In this document: positions 25,098-32,673 of the stretch, in pieces | Position numbering within the stretch: the stretch's first letter is position 1 | Layout: every line of letters starts with the position of its first letter | Source of the DNA: Rhizobium sp. ASV20 | GTDB lineage: Bacteria > Pseudomonadota > Alphaproteobacteria > Rhizobiales > Rhizobiaceae | Length of the DNA stretch: 41,352 nucleotides | NCBI RefSeq assembly: GCF_016429015.1 | Contig: NZ_JAELTU010000055.1 | Location: forward strand, 1 to 41,352 | Direction of reading: 5' to 3' | Program-made: the position numbers and the translations under genes | Notes under the pieces: generated by a model | Told to the model about the DNA's origin: nothing | What the model saw: only the letters and a program-made list of their open reading frames with translations | The model's database searches: none

Positions 25098-26480
25098 TCA
25101 GGCGGGGATGCGGATGGTGGCGCGCAGACCGCCGAGCGGGCTGTCTCCAAGGGTGACATTGCCGCCGTGGCTGCGGGCAATATCGCGCGCGATGGCAAGG
25201 CCAAGCCCGGTGCCGGATTTGTCGAGATTGCGAGCGGAGTCCAGCCGGAAAAATGGCTTGAAGACATCCTCGCGCGCTTCGACTGGAATACCCGGGCCAT
25301 CGTCGTCGAAGACGATCGTCAGCCATTTTGCACTGTGCTTGGCTTCTATGCGAAGGTTTGTGGCGTAGCGGCGGCTATTGGTGGCGAGATTGGTGACAAG
25401 ACGGGTAAAGGCATTCGGGCGAACGGAGATTTCGTCATCGCCTTCGATGGAAAAGTCCATGGACTTGCCGTGCAAGGTGAAGTCCTGGCGGATCTTTTCG
25501 AGGATATCGCTGAGCTTGAACTGGCCGACATCCTCCTCCGCTTCGCCGCGTGCGAATGCCATATAACCCTCGAGCATGCTCTGCATATCCTCGACGTCTT
25601 CGTTGAGGCCGAGAAGATCGGGATTATCGCCGACCAGCGCGAGCTGGAGCTTGAAACGCGTAAGCACCGTGCGCAGATCGTGGCTGACGCCGGACAGCAT
25701 GGCCGTGCGTTGTTCCAGCTGCCGCTCGATGCGCTCGCGCATCAGGATGAAGGCGAGGCCGGCGCGACGGATCTCGTCTGCGCCCCGAGGGGAGTAGTTT
25801 TCGAGCCTCTGTCCCTTGCCGAAACTCTCAGCGGCCTGGGCCAGCGCCAGGATCGGCCGGATCTGGCCGCGCAGGAACAGCACGGCGATGCCGATGAGCA
25901 CCAGCGAGGTGCCGACCATCCAGAGGATGAAGATGTGAGTGTTGGAGGCATAGGTCTGGCTACGCTTGGCGAAGACGCGCAGCACCTTGTCGGGCAACTT
26001 GACGCGGATTTCGACGAGACTGGAGTTACCGACCGTGTCGATCCAGAAGGGCAGGTTGATCTGATCCTTTATCTCGTCACTCAGGATGCCGTCGAGGATC
26101 GAGAAAAAGGGCTTGTCGCGCGGCTGCGGCAGCTCGCCGCCCGGTTCGATCGAAATGACGAGGTCCAGCTTCTGCCGTGCCATCTGGGTCACGGCGGCAT
26201 AATCGGCGTCCTGCGGATAGGTCTGGATAATGGTGATGATGGCGGCGATGTCGCGCGTTGTCGCCATGGATAGTCGCTGCGTCACCATCTGCCAGTGACG
26301 TTCCATGAAGACGATCGTGACGACCGCCTGCAGAATGATCATCGGCAGAATGAATATGAGCAGGGAGCGGGCGTAAAGGCCGGTCGGTAGCACATATCGG
26401 CGCATCCAGCGCGACAGCCACCGAAGTCCGTTGGTCGGCGTGTGATCCTGCTCGCGTCTGATCGAATCGAATGTCACCAT
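25098..26480 (-). CDS. EnvZ-type sensor histidine kinase
   Basis: 460 residues: TM1 (about 38-58), a periplasmic segment of about 120 residues, TM2 (183-203), HAMP (204-257), a dimerisation domain with His267 in SGVSHDLRT, and an ATPase domain with NLATNS (364-369), DDDGPGIP (392-399) and GTGLGLAIA (423-431). The phospho-histidine box reads HDLRTVLTR, where EnvZ has HDLRTPLTR; the proline, which is commonly needed for the phosphatase activity of such kinases, is Val272. It lies 24 bases downstream of the OmpR-type regulator gene, its likely partner. Confidence 0.93.
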   Translation of the reverse strand: MVTFDSIRREQDHTPTNGLRWLSRWMRRYVLPTGLYARSLLIFILPMIILQAVVTIVFMERHWQMVTQRLSMATTRDIAAIITIIQTYPQDADYAAVTQMARQKLDLVISIEPGGELPQPRDKPFFSILDGILSDEIKDQINLPFWIDTVGNSSLVEIRVKLPDKVLRVFAKRSQTYASNTHIFILWMVGTSLVLIGIAVLFLRGQIRPILALAQAAESFGKGQRLENYSPRGADEIRRAGLAFILMRERIERQLEQRTAMLSGVSHDLRTVLTRFKLQLALVGDNPDLLGLNEDVEDMQSMLEGYMAFARGEAEEDVGQFKLSDILEKIRQDFTLHGKSMDFSIEGDDEISVRPNAFTRLVTNLATNSRRYATNLRIEAKHSAKWLTIVFDDDGPGIPVEAREDVFKPFFRLDSARNLDKSGTGLGLAIARDIARSHGGNVTLGDSPLGGLRATIRIPA

Positions 26481-26504
26481 CGCCGTTGATCCTGGAAGCC
26501 GAGC

Positions 26505-27206
26505 TCAGTCTATGCTCAGGCGGTAGCCGATGCCGCGCACCGTCTGCAGCCAGATAGGGTTGGCGGGGTCGTCTTCAATCTTGCGGCGCAGCCGGTTGAT
26601 CTGGACGTCGATGGTGCGCTCGCCGACTTCGGCCTCATTGCCGATGAGTTCATGGCGCGGGATGGTCTCGCCGGCGCGTTTGGCGAAGAGCAACATGATT
26701 TCCTGTTCCCTGTCCGTGAGCCGGATCAGCTCGGCTGACTTCTTCAGTTCCTTGCGGGTCAGGGAAAACGTATAGGGACCAAACATGACAAGCTCGATCT
26801 TGGGGGAATCGGCGGGGGTATTCCGCCGCAGGATATTGTTGACGCGCAACACCAGCTCGCGGGGATCGAAGGGCTTCGGCAGGTAGTCGTCGGCGCCGGC
26901 TTCAAGGCCGGCAATGCGGGAATCGGCCTCGGCAAGCGCGGTCAGCATAATAACGGGAATGTTCTTGATGGCCCGCAAGCTGGATGTCAGCGAAATGCCG
27001 GACTCTCCCGGCATCATCACGTCCATGATGATGAGATCGAAATCGAGTCCCTCAAGCTTTCGCCGGGCTTCAGCGCCATCGGCTGCTGCCGTCACCCGAA
27101 AGCCTTTTTCCATGAGGTAGCGATTGAGAAGGGCTCGAATGCGCGTATCGTCGTCCACCACCAGAAGATGTGCCGCATCGTCCGAAATAACTGTTTTCGT
27201 CGTCAT
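26505..27206 (-). CDS. petR: OmpR-family response regulator, PetR-like
   Basis: 233 residues: receiver domain with acidic pocket VVDDD (16-20), phospho-acceptor Asp62 in IIMDVMMPGESG, Thr89 and Lys111, then a winged-helix DNA-binding domain ending RTIDVQINRLRRKI and TVRGIGYRL. The gene follows a MarR-type regulator in the PetP-PetR order known from Rhodobacter capsulatus, where the pair is needed for growth and petR lies upstream of the bc1 operon. The symbol is given on that order and on the full-length resemblance I recall. It could also be called simply an OmpR-type regulator. Confidence 0.85.
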   Translation of the reverse strand: MTTKTVISDDAAHLLVVDDDTRIRALLNRYLMEKGFRVTAAADGAEARRKLEGLDFDLIIMDVMMPGESGISLTSSLRAIKNIPVIMLTALAEADSRIAGLEAGADDYLPKPFDPRELVLRVNNILRRNTPADSPKIELVMFGPYTFSLTRKELKKSAELIRLTDREQEIMLLFAKRAGETIPRHELIGNEAEVGERTIDVQINRLRRKIEDDPANPIWLQTVRGIGYRLSID

Positions 27207-27281
27207 TCGATCCGTCTCGATCCTGTCCTACCCACGATTGATATGAGGCATTCCGTACCGGATTTGCGGCTGGTATTGCCG

Positions 27282-27764
27282 TCACTTGCCCGTTTGCATT
27301 CCCCTCAGAAAGCGTTTTACGCTTTCGCGTGTCGCGTCCGATGCGCCCTCGAATGCCCTTTCAATACGGCGCGATTGCGGCTCCGCCAATGCCAGCGCCA
27401 GATCGCGGCCGGCCTGCGTCGGATAAAGCTTGCGCTGCCGCCGGTCCTCTGGACCCGCAACCTGATGAATATAACCCGAATCGATCAATTGTTTGAGGAC
27501 CCGTGCCAAACTCTGCTTGGTGATCTGCAATGTTTCCAAGAGGTCTGCAACCGTCATGCCGGGTTCGCGGTTAACGAAATGAACGACGCGGTGATGAGCC
27601 CGTCCGAAACCGCTCTTGATCAAGATCTGATCCGGGTCCGACACGAAATCGCGGTAGGCGAAGAAAAGCAGTTCGATGATCTCGAAGTCGATGCTTCCCG
27701 CATTCTGCATCGGCGTTGCCAGCAGCTCAGCTCTTGCCGCGTTCTGGCTCATCTGTCGTGGCAC
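27282..27764 (-). CDS. petP: MarR-family transcriptional regulator, PetP-like
   Basis: 160 residues with a MarR winged helix: FGRAHHRVVHFVNREPGMTVADLLETLQITKQSLARVLKQL (short pieces: PGMTVADLL, ITKQSLARVL) and the wing GPEDRRQRKLYPTQAG. A basic wing of this kind binds DNA as a dimer. The start is the GTG at 27764, because AAGGAAA lies seven bases before it; an ATG at 27752 is the alternative. The next gene, 75 bases on, is the response regulator. An inverted repeat TTTGCG-7-CGCAAA at 27794-27812 in its leader is a possible operator. Confidence 0.85.
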   Translation of the reverse strand: MPRQMSQNAARAELLATPMQNAGSIDFEIIELLFFAYRDFVSDPDQILIKSGFGRAHHRVVHFVNREPGMTVADLLETLQITKQSLARVLKQLIDSGYIHQVAGPEDRRQRKLYPTQAGRDLALALAEPQSRRIERAFEGASDATRESVKRFLRGMQTGK

Positions 27765-27793
27765 TATAGCATTTCCTTTTTATTTTTTGCGCG

Positions 27794-27812
27794 TTTGCGA
27801 AACTTACGCAAA
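27794..27812. promoter_or_regulatory. inverted repeat, candidate MarR operator
   Basis: TTTGCG (27794-27799) and CGCAAA (27807-27812) are perfect complements with a 7-base centre, in the leader 30 bases upstream of the MarR start. Size and symmetry fit a MarR dimer site acting on its own promoter. Confidence 0.4.
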
Positions 27813-28207
27813 AATATGTCAGCTTTATTGACGTATTTTTACGCCATCACTAGCCGCCGCACAATGCCGTGCGGCCTGAAAGACTGCGCCTTTTCGGGAA
27901 ATCTAAGTGCGGATTGGGAAAACTCCAACCTATTTTGAGTTTTCTCTGCCGCCAAAGCGAGAGGATGTCAGAAGGGCTGTGTTCTCCCTGTGACAAGGAC
28001 GGGATCGTCTTGGCCGGACTAAGGCTTCCGCCGAAGCATCCTGAAGGGATGCCGCCTCCGACAAAGCAAAAACGACCGGGGATTGCAAATGGAACGGCTC
28101 AAGCTCCGACTGATCGAGTTTCGCACTCAGCCGTTTCGGTGCGCCATACGCAAACGCATCGATAACCAGGCAAGATGCGATCCCGAAAAAGCCGCGTATG
28201 CTGACCT

Positions 28208-28238
28208 GTAGGAGCCGGATGTTTCCTCCGGCCCCTAC
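28208..28238. terminator. hairpin after the 87-residue protein gene
   Basis: GTAGGAGCCGGA (28208-28219) and TCCGGCCCCTAC (28227-28238) pair with one mismatch across a 7-base loop. It lies 11 bases past the stop on the minus strand. No T-run follows, so factor-free termination is not assured. Confidence 0.4.
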
Positions 28239-28248
28239 GAGGTGATCC

Positions 28249-28512
28249 TTACGACTTGCGGCCGAGAACTGCGCCGACGATCGCCGAAAGCACGCCGCCC
28301 GCGATCAGCGAAGATATGCCTTGAGCTACAAGGCCGGTGAGGGCGTCGCTGCCGATAAGCTTGAGAATGACGCCGCCGCCGAGCCCGCCAATGGCCCCCG
28401 CGATCGTTCTGGCGACGAGATTGATGCCGTCCTGCTTGAGAACGCCGCTCGCCGCGTTGCCGCCAATGGCGCCGGCTATCAGTTGTGTGATGATAGGCCC
28501 TAGACTTTCCAT
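28249..28512 (-). CDS. small glycine-rich membrane protein
   Basis: 87 residues, almost entirely hydrophobic or glycine/alanine. GAIGGNAASG, GAIGGLGGGVILKLIG and a C-terminal helix LIAGGVLSAIVGAVLG give a glycine-zipper character. It has no cleavable signal and ends in a basic GRKS. It could be an inner-membrane or outer-membrane-associated stress protein. I do not recognise the family. The length is short but the composition and the ribosome site (GGGCAATC leader, moderate) support a real gene. Confidence 0.7.
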   Translation of the reverse strand: MESLGPIITQLIAGAIGGNAASGVLKQDGINLVARTIAGAIGGLGGGVILKLIGSDALTGLVAQGISSLIAGGVLSAIVGAVLGRKS

Positions 28513-28697
28513 GTGATTGCCCTTCTCCCAGTGTTCCGGAGACGCTTCCGGATGCCTATCGTCGCGCCCCGGATCGATGCCTGGGAGCGGCGGTAATCCT
28601 CACTGGTATTAGGACTACATCATGCACCGGTCGGTGGAAATAGAAGGGCAACCCAAACGAGAGAAAACCCGAATAATTTCAGGGGAAATCCAGGTTT

Positions 28698-28727
28698 TTG
28701 GCACGCGGCTGTCCGGCCGCATGCCAA
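28698..28727. repeat. 12-bp inverted repeat downstream of the SH3/DUF1236 gene
   Basis: TTGGCACGCGGC (28698-28709) and GCCGCATGCCAA (28716-28727) pair with one mismatch across TGTCCG. It lies about 30 bases beyond the minus-strand stop, so it may stabilise or end that transcript. The T-tail is short and on the plus side only. Confidence 0.4.
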
Positions 28728-28758
28728 TTTCGCCATCTTGCTCACGCGCGGCTGCGAA

Positions 28759-29397
28759 TCATCGGTAGACGTAGACGATGCGGCGTGTGCCCGGATCGAC
28801 CAGTACCGGCTGATGGTTTACCTCGACATAGCTGTATTGATAGTCCGGGATACGGTGCACTTCGATGCTATGCGGAACCGTGGCACCTACGGCCAGATCG
28901 CCGCTTAGCTGGACCGTATCGACCGGATTGTCATCGATATAGCTTCGGATCTCTTCAGGGGGCGTGACCGCAACCACTTCGCCGCCGGCTTGATCGACGG
29001 GGGCCAACAATTGGTCGTCCGGACCGGGTTGGGCAGCTTGAACGCTACCGGTTTTGACCGGGTCCGTCTGCTCGTAGGTGATGGTTGGAATGCCGAGGTC
29101 GTCGCGATGATCCTGAACCATCACCGGCGCGCCATTCTGTTCGACGCTGAGATATTGCGCATAAACCCAGCCCCGCATTCCGTTGACATCGACGCGACAC
29201 CAGCGGCTGCCTTCGACACAGCCGTCAAGTGTTGCCTCGGAGCCGCGTGTTGCGACGCCAACCTTGGGAAACTCGGCGCCTGGGCCGGAACGGACTTCGA
29301 TGTCGCTGGCGGTGGTCGCGGCCATTTCGGCCCGCGCCAGGCCGGCGGTGCTGACAAGGACAAGGCCGGCCAGCAATAGATTTCTCTTCAAGGACAT
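28759..29397 (-). CDS. exported protein with SH3 and DUF1236 domains
   Basis: 212 residues. The signal peptide is cut after ARA (21-23). A bacterial SH3 domain follows (about 30-85: IEVRSGPGAEFPKVG, WCRVDVNGMRGWVYAQYL), then a disordered linker, and a C-terminal DUF1236 domain (about 165-212) ending DYQYSYVEVNHQPVLVDPGTRRIVYVYR. SH3_3 domains bind cell-wall peptides or other proteins. DUF1236 is common in Rhizobiales envelope proteins and its role is unknown. The start at 29397 opens the signal peptide. Confidence 0.88.
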   Translation of the reverse strand: MSLKRNLLLAGLVLVSTAGLARAEMAATTASDIEVRSGPGAEFPKVGVATRGSEATLDGCVEGSRWCRVDVNGMRGWVYAQYLSVEQNGAPVMVQDHRDDLGIPTITYEQTDPVKTGSVQAAQPGPDDQLLAPVDQAGGEVVAVTPPEEIRSYIDDNPVDTVQLSGDLAVGATVPHSIEVHRIPDYQYSYVEVNHQPVLVDPGTRRIVYVYR

Positions 29398-29644
29398 TGG
29401 TTTTCTCCTTCTGCCTTTAAAGCCCTCTCCTCAACGCTTGGCGCGCTTCGGTGTTCCGATCCATGCGGGTTCTTCTGCGGTCCATTGGCAAGGTGATCGG
29501 ATAACCATCGGAATCATCTTCGTAATTTTGAATGCATCGACGTCGGATCCGTTGGCTGGCAGTCAGTTCCCGGCGGTTGGGGGCTGTTTTGCGTGGAGTT
29601 TGCCGCTATATCGACAGTCAGGCATTCAAACAGACGAGGCATTC
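29398..29644. other. divergent intergenic region
   Basis: 247 bases between the SH3/DUF1236 gene and the metallo-beta-lactamase-fold gene. It must hold promoters for both. No clear promoter pair, repeat or RNA gene was seen. Confidence 0.5.
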
Positions 29645-30289
29645 ATGGGCATGCTCCAGGCCGGCATCATTCCGGTGACCCCTTTCGAACAAAACTGCAC
29701 CATCCTGTTTGATCCGGAGACGAAAGAAGGCGTCGTGGTCGATCCCGGCGGCGATGTTGACGTCATCCTGCAGACGGTGCGCGAAAACGGCATCACCCTG
29801 AAGGCCGTATGGCTGACCCATGGCCATATCGATCATGCCGGCGGTGCCGACGAGGTCAGGGAAAAGCTGGGTATCGACGTGATCGGCCCGCATGAGGACG
29901 ATCGATTCCTGCTGGAGGATATCGAGGGCAAGGCCAAAATGTTCAATATCGACGGCGTGCGCAATGTCGTGCCCGATCGTTTCCTGAAGGACGGCGACAG
30001 GCTTTCTTTCGGCGAGCACGAGTTTGAAGTGCTGCATTGCCCCGGTCACGCGCCCGGCCACGTCATCTTCTTCAACCGCAAGCAGGGCTTTGCCCATCTC
30101 GGTGACGTGCTTTTCAACGGCTCGATTGGTCGCACGGACTTGCCCGGCGGCAATCACCAGCAGCTGCTCGATACGATCCGCGACAAGGTTTTTCCGCTGG
30201 GAGACGAGGTTGGCTTCATCTGCGGTCATGGTCCGGGGAGCCGGATCGGTGACGAGCGTCGCACCAATCCTTTCCTGCGCGGGCTATAG
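29645..30289 (+). CDS. metallo-beta-lactamase-fold hydrolase (glyoxalase II-like)
   Basis: 214 residues of the metallo-hydrolase family. The zinc motif THGHIDHAGG gives His59, His61, Asp63 and His64; further ligands are His in CPGHAPGH, Asp in GDVLFNGSIGRTD and His in ICGHGPGS. This is the short glyoxalase II-like group without the C-terminal substrate domain of true GloB. Likely activity is thioester or related hydrolysis; the substrate is open. The start at 29645 (MGMLQAGIIPV) was chosen over 29651 by one residue pair and is not certain. Confidence 0.9.
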   Translation: MGMLQAGIIPVTPFEQNCTILFDPETKEGVVVDPGGDVDVILQTVRENGITLKAVWLTHGHIDHAGGADEVREKLGIDVIGPHEDDRFLLEDIEGKAKMFNIDGVRNVVPDRFLKDGDRLSFGEHEFEVLHCPGHAPGHVIFFNRKQGFAHLGDVLFNGSIGRTDLPGGNHQQLLDTIRDKVFPLGDEVGFICGHGPGSRIGDERRTNPFLRGL

Positions 30290-30305
30290 GAAGCAGGCGC
30301 CTTGC

Positions 30306-30330
30306 TTGAGGGTGATCCAGCCACCCTCAA
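30306..30330 (+). terminator. hairpin after the hydrolase gene
   Basis: TTGAGGGTG (30306-30314) and CACCCTCAA (30322-30330) form a perfect 9-bp stem with a 7-base loop, 16 bases past the stop. No T-run follows. Confidence 0.45.
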
Positions 30331-30402
30331 TAGTATCTGGTGTCATCGGCAACAAAGCAGTTGCTTGAGTTTTTGGCTTCATCAACCGGTCGCGGTCGGA
30401 AA

Positions 30403-30834
30403 TCAGTCGGCCGTGCAGAAGTGGCGCATGCCGTCATAGCCGACATAAGTACCGCTGCGGCCGTCGAAGCTTCTATAGCGATCGTAGCAGTAGCGCATCC
30501 ATGCAGAGGACCAGGGACGCAAGCCCGAGGCCGGCGGAGGAGCATAGTAGCTCACATCGCGCTCGACATAGACGCGGCGCGGTGCCGGGCGATAGTAGTA
30601 GGGCGGGGGAGGTGCGTCGTAGTCCGGTTCGACGTAAACCGGTCCCGGCTCGACATAGCGTGGTTGGCTGGCTATGGCCGAACCGACGATCAGGCCGGTG
30701 GCGAGACCCGCGGCACCGAGCGCCCAGCCATCCCGATGACGCCAATAATCACCCGCCGAAGCGGCGCTTATGGACGTCAGCGTCAATGCTGCAGCCATGG
30801 CGGACATGACGAGCGATTTGCCGAGTATGGTCAT
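30403..30834 (-). CDS. BA14K family protein
   Basis: 143 residues. The signal peptide ends near SAASAGD. A hydrophobic glycine-rich segment (GLATGLIVGSAIAS) and a proline/tyrosine-rich stretch follow. The C-terminal BA14K signature is WMRYCYDRYRSFD with Cys and the following TYVGYDGMRHFC. The Brucella homolog is an immunoreactive lectin-like protein. The role in a free-living or symbiotic species is unknown. It is convergent with the hydrolase gene. Confidence 0.9.
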   Translation of the reverse strand: MTILGKSLVMSAMAAALTLTSISAASAGDYWRHRDGWALGAAGLATGLIVGSAIASQPRYVEPGPVYVEPDYDAPPPPYYYRPAPRRVYVERDVSYYAPPPASGLRPWSSAWMRYCYDRYRSFDGRSGTYVGYDGMRHFCTAD

Positions 30835-30926
30835 TGGTTTGTCCTCTCAGGAAAACGGGATCAATGTCGTTCCCGCTCTTTCATGGGGAGCAAATTATGC
30901 GCGGCAAACTGAATACAGACTGAATG

Positions 30927-30950
30927 ACAAAACCCGGCATTTCTGCCGGG
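30927..30950 (-). terminator. terminator of the cold-shock gene
   Basis: Read on the minus strand, CCCGGCA pairs with TGCCGGG around a short loop (plus 30933-30950) followed by TTTTG. It is 30 bases past the cold-shock protein stop. Confidence 0.8.
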
Positions 30951-30980
30951 CCTCAACTCGAATGATAACCGTAAGGGGTC

Positions 30981-31196
30981 TTAGCCAGCAATCTGGAGAT
31001 TGACGGCCTTCGGTCCCTTGCCGCGGCGATCCGGTTCCGTGTCGAAGCTTACCTTCTGGTTTTCCGACAGTCCTGCCAGGCCGGAAGCCTGAACCGCAGA
31101 AATGTGTACAAAGATGTCTGCGCCACCTTTGTCCGGTTTAATAAAACCGAAGCCCTTATCGGTATTGAAAAACTTTACAGTGCCAGTCTCGGCCAT
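30981..31196 (-). CDS. cold-shock domain protein (CspA family)
   Basis: A 71-residue single cold-shock domain that binds single-stranded RNA or DNA and melts mRNA structure. RNP1 KGFGFI is at 14-19 and RNP2 DIFVHIS at 27-33. The opening TGTVKFFN and the AVNLQI end are conserved. The long AT-rich region upstream suggests the usual cspA-like regulated leader. Confidence 0.95.
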   Translation of the reverse strand: MAETGTVKFFNTDKGFGFIKPDKGGADIFVHISAVQASGLAGLSENQKVSFDTEPDRRGKGPKAVNLQIAG

Positions 31197-31694
31197 GCCT
31201 CAGGTCCTTTTCTCTCTGCCCACCATCCACACGGGCAGCATTACTGTGTTGCCCCTGCGGGCGCTTGCAGGCAGTTCTCGAAATTTTAAGGAAAAGGTCC
31301 CCTATACCTCGGCATGGTCTCGGTGCGATGTTTGCCACCCCGCATTTTGACCAGGCTGACCGGAATATTAGCGTCTCCGGCGCGCAATTCTATTAGGACT
31401 TCCCATGCTCTAAAAATGCCCGAACATCGCTGAGATTGCTGTGTTTATTGGGAATTGGCAAGCAAAAGTTTTCTAACGTATCGCCGGCAACACAGTTCGG
31501 TAACGCGACTGTGCTAATGCGATTCGCAAATTTTCTCACTTTGAAACAAGTTTCTAAGGTTTTTGCATCGCTTGCGATATAGCTTTGGCGAAATTTTCCC
31601 AAATCGGCGGGGGTGAACGCTGATTTTCGATTGTTCAAAAAAAATTCAAAAACTGTTGTAATCCAACGGATGTGGCCGCCACTTCAGGCCGTTT
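31197..31694. promoter_or_regulatory. leader region of the cold-shock gene and gene-free spacer
   Basis: 498 bases to the EamA gene. Bases 31197 to about 31410 most likely hold the promoter and a long 5' leader of the cold-shock mRNA. On the minus strand, CTGCCTGC and GCCCGCAGGGGC tracts offer stems. Bases 31400-31660 are clearly more A+T-rich, with runs of A and T. An 81-codon open frame there has a TTG start and no ribosome site, so I do not call it a gene. Confidence 0.5.
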
Positions 31695-32591
31695 TCACGC
31701 TGCTGCATTCCGTCGGCGGGCCAATTCGGGCACCAGTTCCACGGCAAGCATGGCGGCAAACATCAAGGCACAACCGACATAGCCGAGCGGCCCCATGGTT
31801 TCGCCGAGGATCAACGCTGCCAGGGACGCTCCGAATAGGGCTTCCGAGGCGAGAAAGATCGCTGCCTGTGGCGCGGTCGTGTAACGTTGGCCGATCACCT
31901 GCAACGCGAATGCCAGCCCGGACGAGAAGATGCCGACATAGAGGATTTCGCCGAGCACTGCCTGGATGCTCGCAAGGCTGATTGGCTCGACCGCAGCAGC
32001 AACGGCGAGGGCGAGCACGGCTGTAACAGCAAACTGGGTAGCGGAAATACTAAGTGGTCGGCCGGTCTCCGTGACTGCAGATCCGGCGAGGGTGATTTGC
32101 GCTGCCCAGAAGAGTGCGCAGATGACTGTGAGGAAATCGCCTGTCGTCAGGCGGGAGAGCGATCCGCCGGAGAGGAGATAGATACCGCAGAGCGCCATGA
32201 GCGCCGCTGGCCAGATGATCCAATGCGGTGAGCGCCGCATGACGATGACGGCGATCAAGGGGACGAAAACGACGTAGAGGCCGGTGATGAAGCTGGAATT
32301 GGTGACGGTTGTCGTCAAAAGTCCGAGTTGCTGTGTCGCGGCGCCGCCGAATAGCGCAACGCCGATTGCTGCAAAGGAGAGCCAGTTGCGGCTCTGCAAT
32401 GGTTCCTTGGCCTTGCGGCTTTCCATCCAGACGAAGGGCAGCACGACCACCGTGGCGACAGCGAACCGCAGGCCGATGAACCAGAATGGTCCGATCGACT
32501 TCATTGCCGTCGATTGCGCCACGAAGCCGCCACCCCAGATCGCGGCAGCGAACAACAACAACAAATTCGCCTGTATGCGAGACATCTGCAT
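31695..32591 (-). CDS. EamA-family (DMT) permease
   Basis: 298 residues with ten hydrophobic helices in two homologous halves of five, the EamA plan. The first half opens NLLLLFAAAIWGGGFVAQS and the second TTGDFLTVICALFWAAQI. Members export metabolites or amino acids; the substrate cannot be read. It is divergent from no gene; the sugar dehydrogenase gene lies upstream on the same strand, 82 bases away. The start at 32591 has an ATG pair (MQMSRIQ), either of which could be used. Confidence 0.88.
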   Translation of the reverse strand: MQMSRIQANLLLLFAAAIWGGGFVAQSTAMKSIGPFWFIGLRFAVATVVVLPFVWMESRKAKEPLQSRNWLSFAAIGVALFGGAATQQLGLLTTTVTNSSFITGLYVVFVPLIAVIVMRRSPHWIIWPAALMALCGIYLLSGGSLSRLTTGDFLTVICALFWAAQITLAGSAVTETGRPLSISATQFAVTAVLALAVAAAVEPISLASIQAVLGEILYVGIFSSGLAFALQVIGQRYTTAPQAAIFLASEALFGASLAALILGETMGPLGYVGCALMFAAMLAVELVPELARRRNAAA

Positions 32592-32673
32592 CCTACGGAA
32601 GGGGGAACGAGTAGCAGACCGTTAGCAGTTGCTTTTGCGCGCGGCAAGGGTGAAAGGCGTTGCGGATACGCGG

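Larger units (their letters stand above)
27765..28248. other. gene-free region with several inverted repeats
   Basis: 484 bases with no convincing coding frame. Landmarks: TTTGCG(7)CGCAAA at 27794-27812, a likely regulator site; GCCGCAC-aatgcc-GTGCGGC at 27856-27875; GAAAACTC-11-GAGTTTTC at 27918-27944; and a 12-bp stem at 28208-28238. The set could mark a small RNA between the MarR and the 87-residue protein genes, but none ends in a clear T-run. Confidence 0.45.

Noticed and set aside
25047..26273. 408-codon plus-strand frame opposite the histidine kinase
   Set aside because: The kinase motifs (H, N, G boxes) are on the minus strand. The frame shows only opposite-strand codon composition.
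24505..27764. FeuP-FeuQ two-component system of rhizobia
   Set aside because: The MarR gene before the regulator, the OmpR-like receiver and the EnvZ-like kinase fit the PetP-PetR order better.
31393..31638. 81-codon minus-strand frame in the A+T-rich spacer
   Set aside because: TTG start, no ribosome site, codon use unlike neighbours, no motif. Kept as part of a non-coding spacer.
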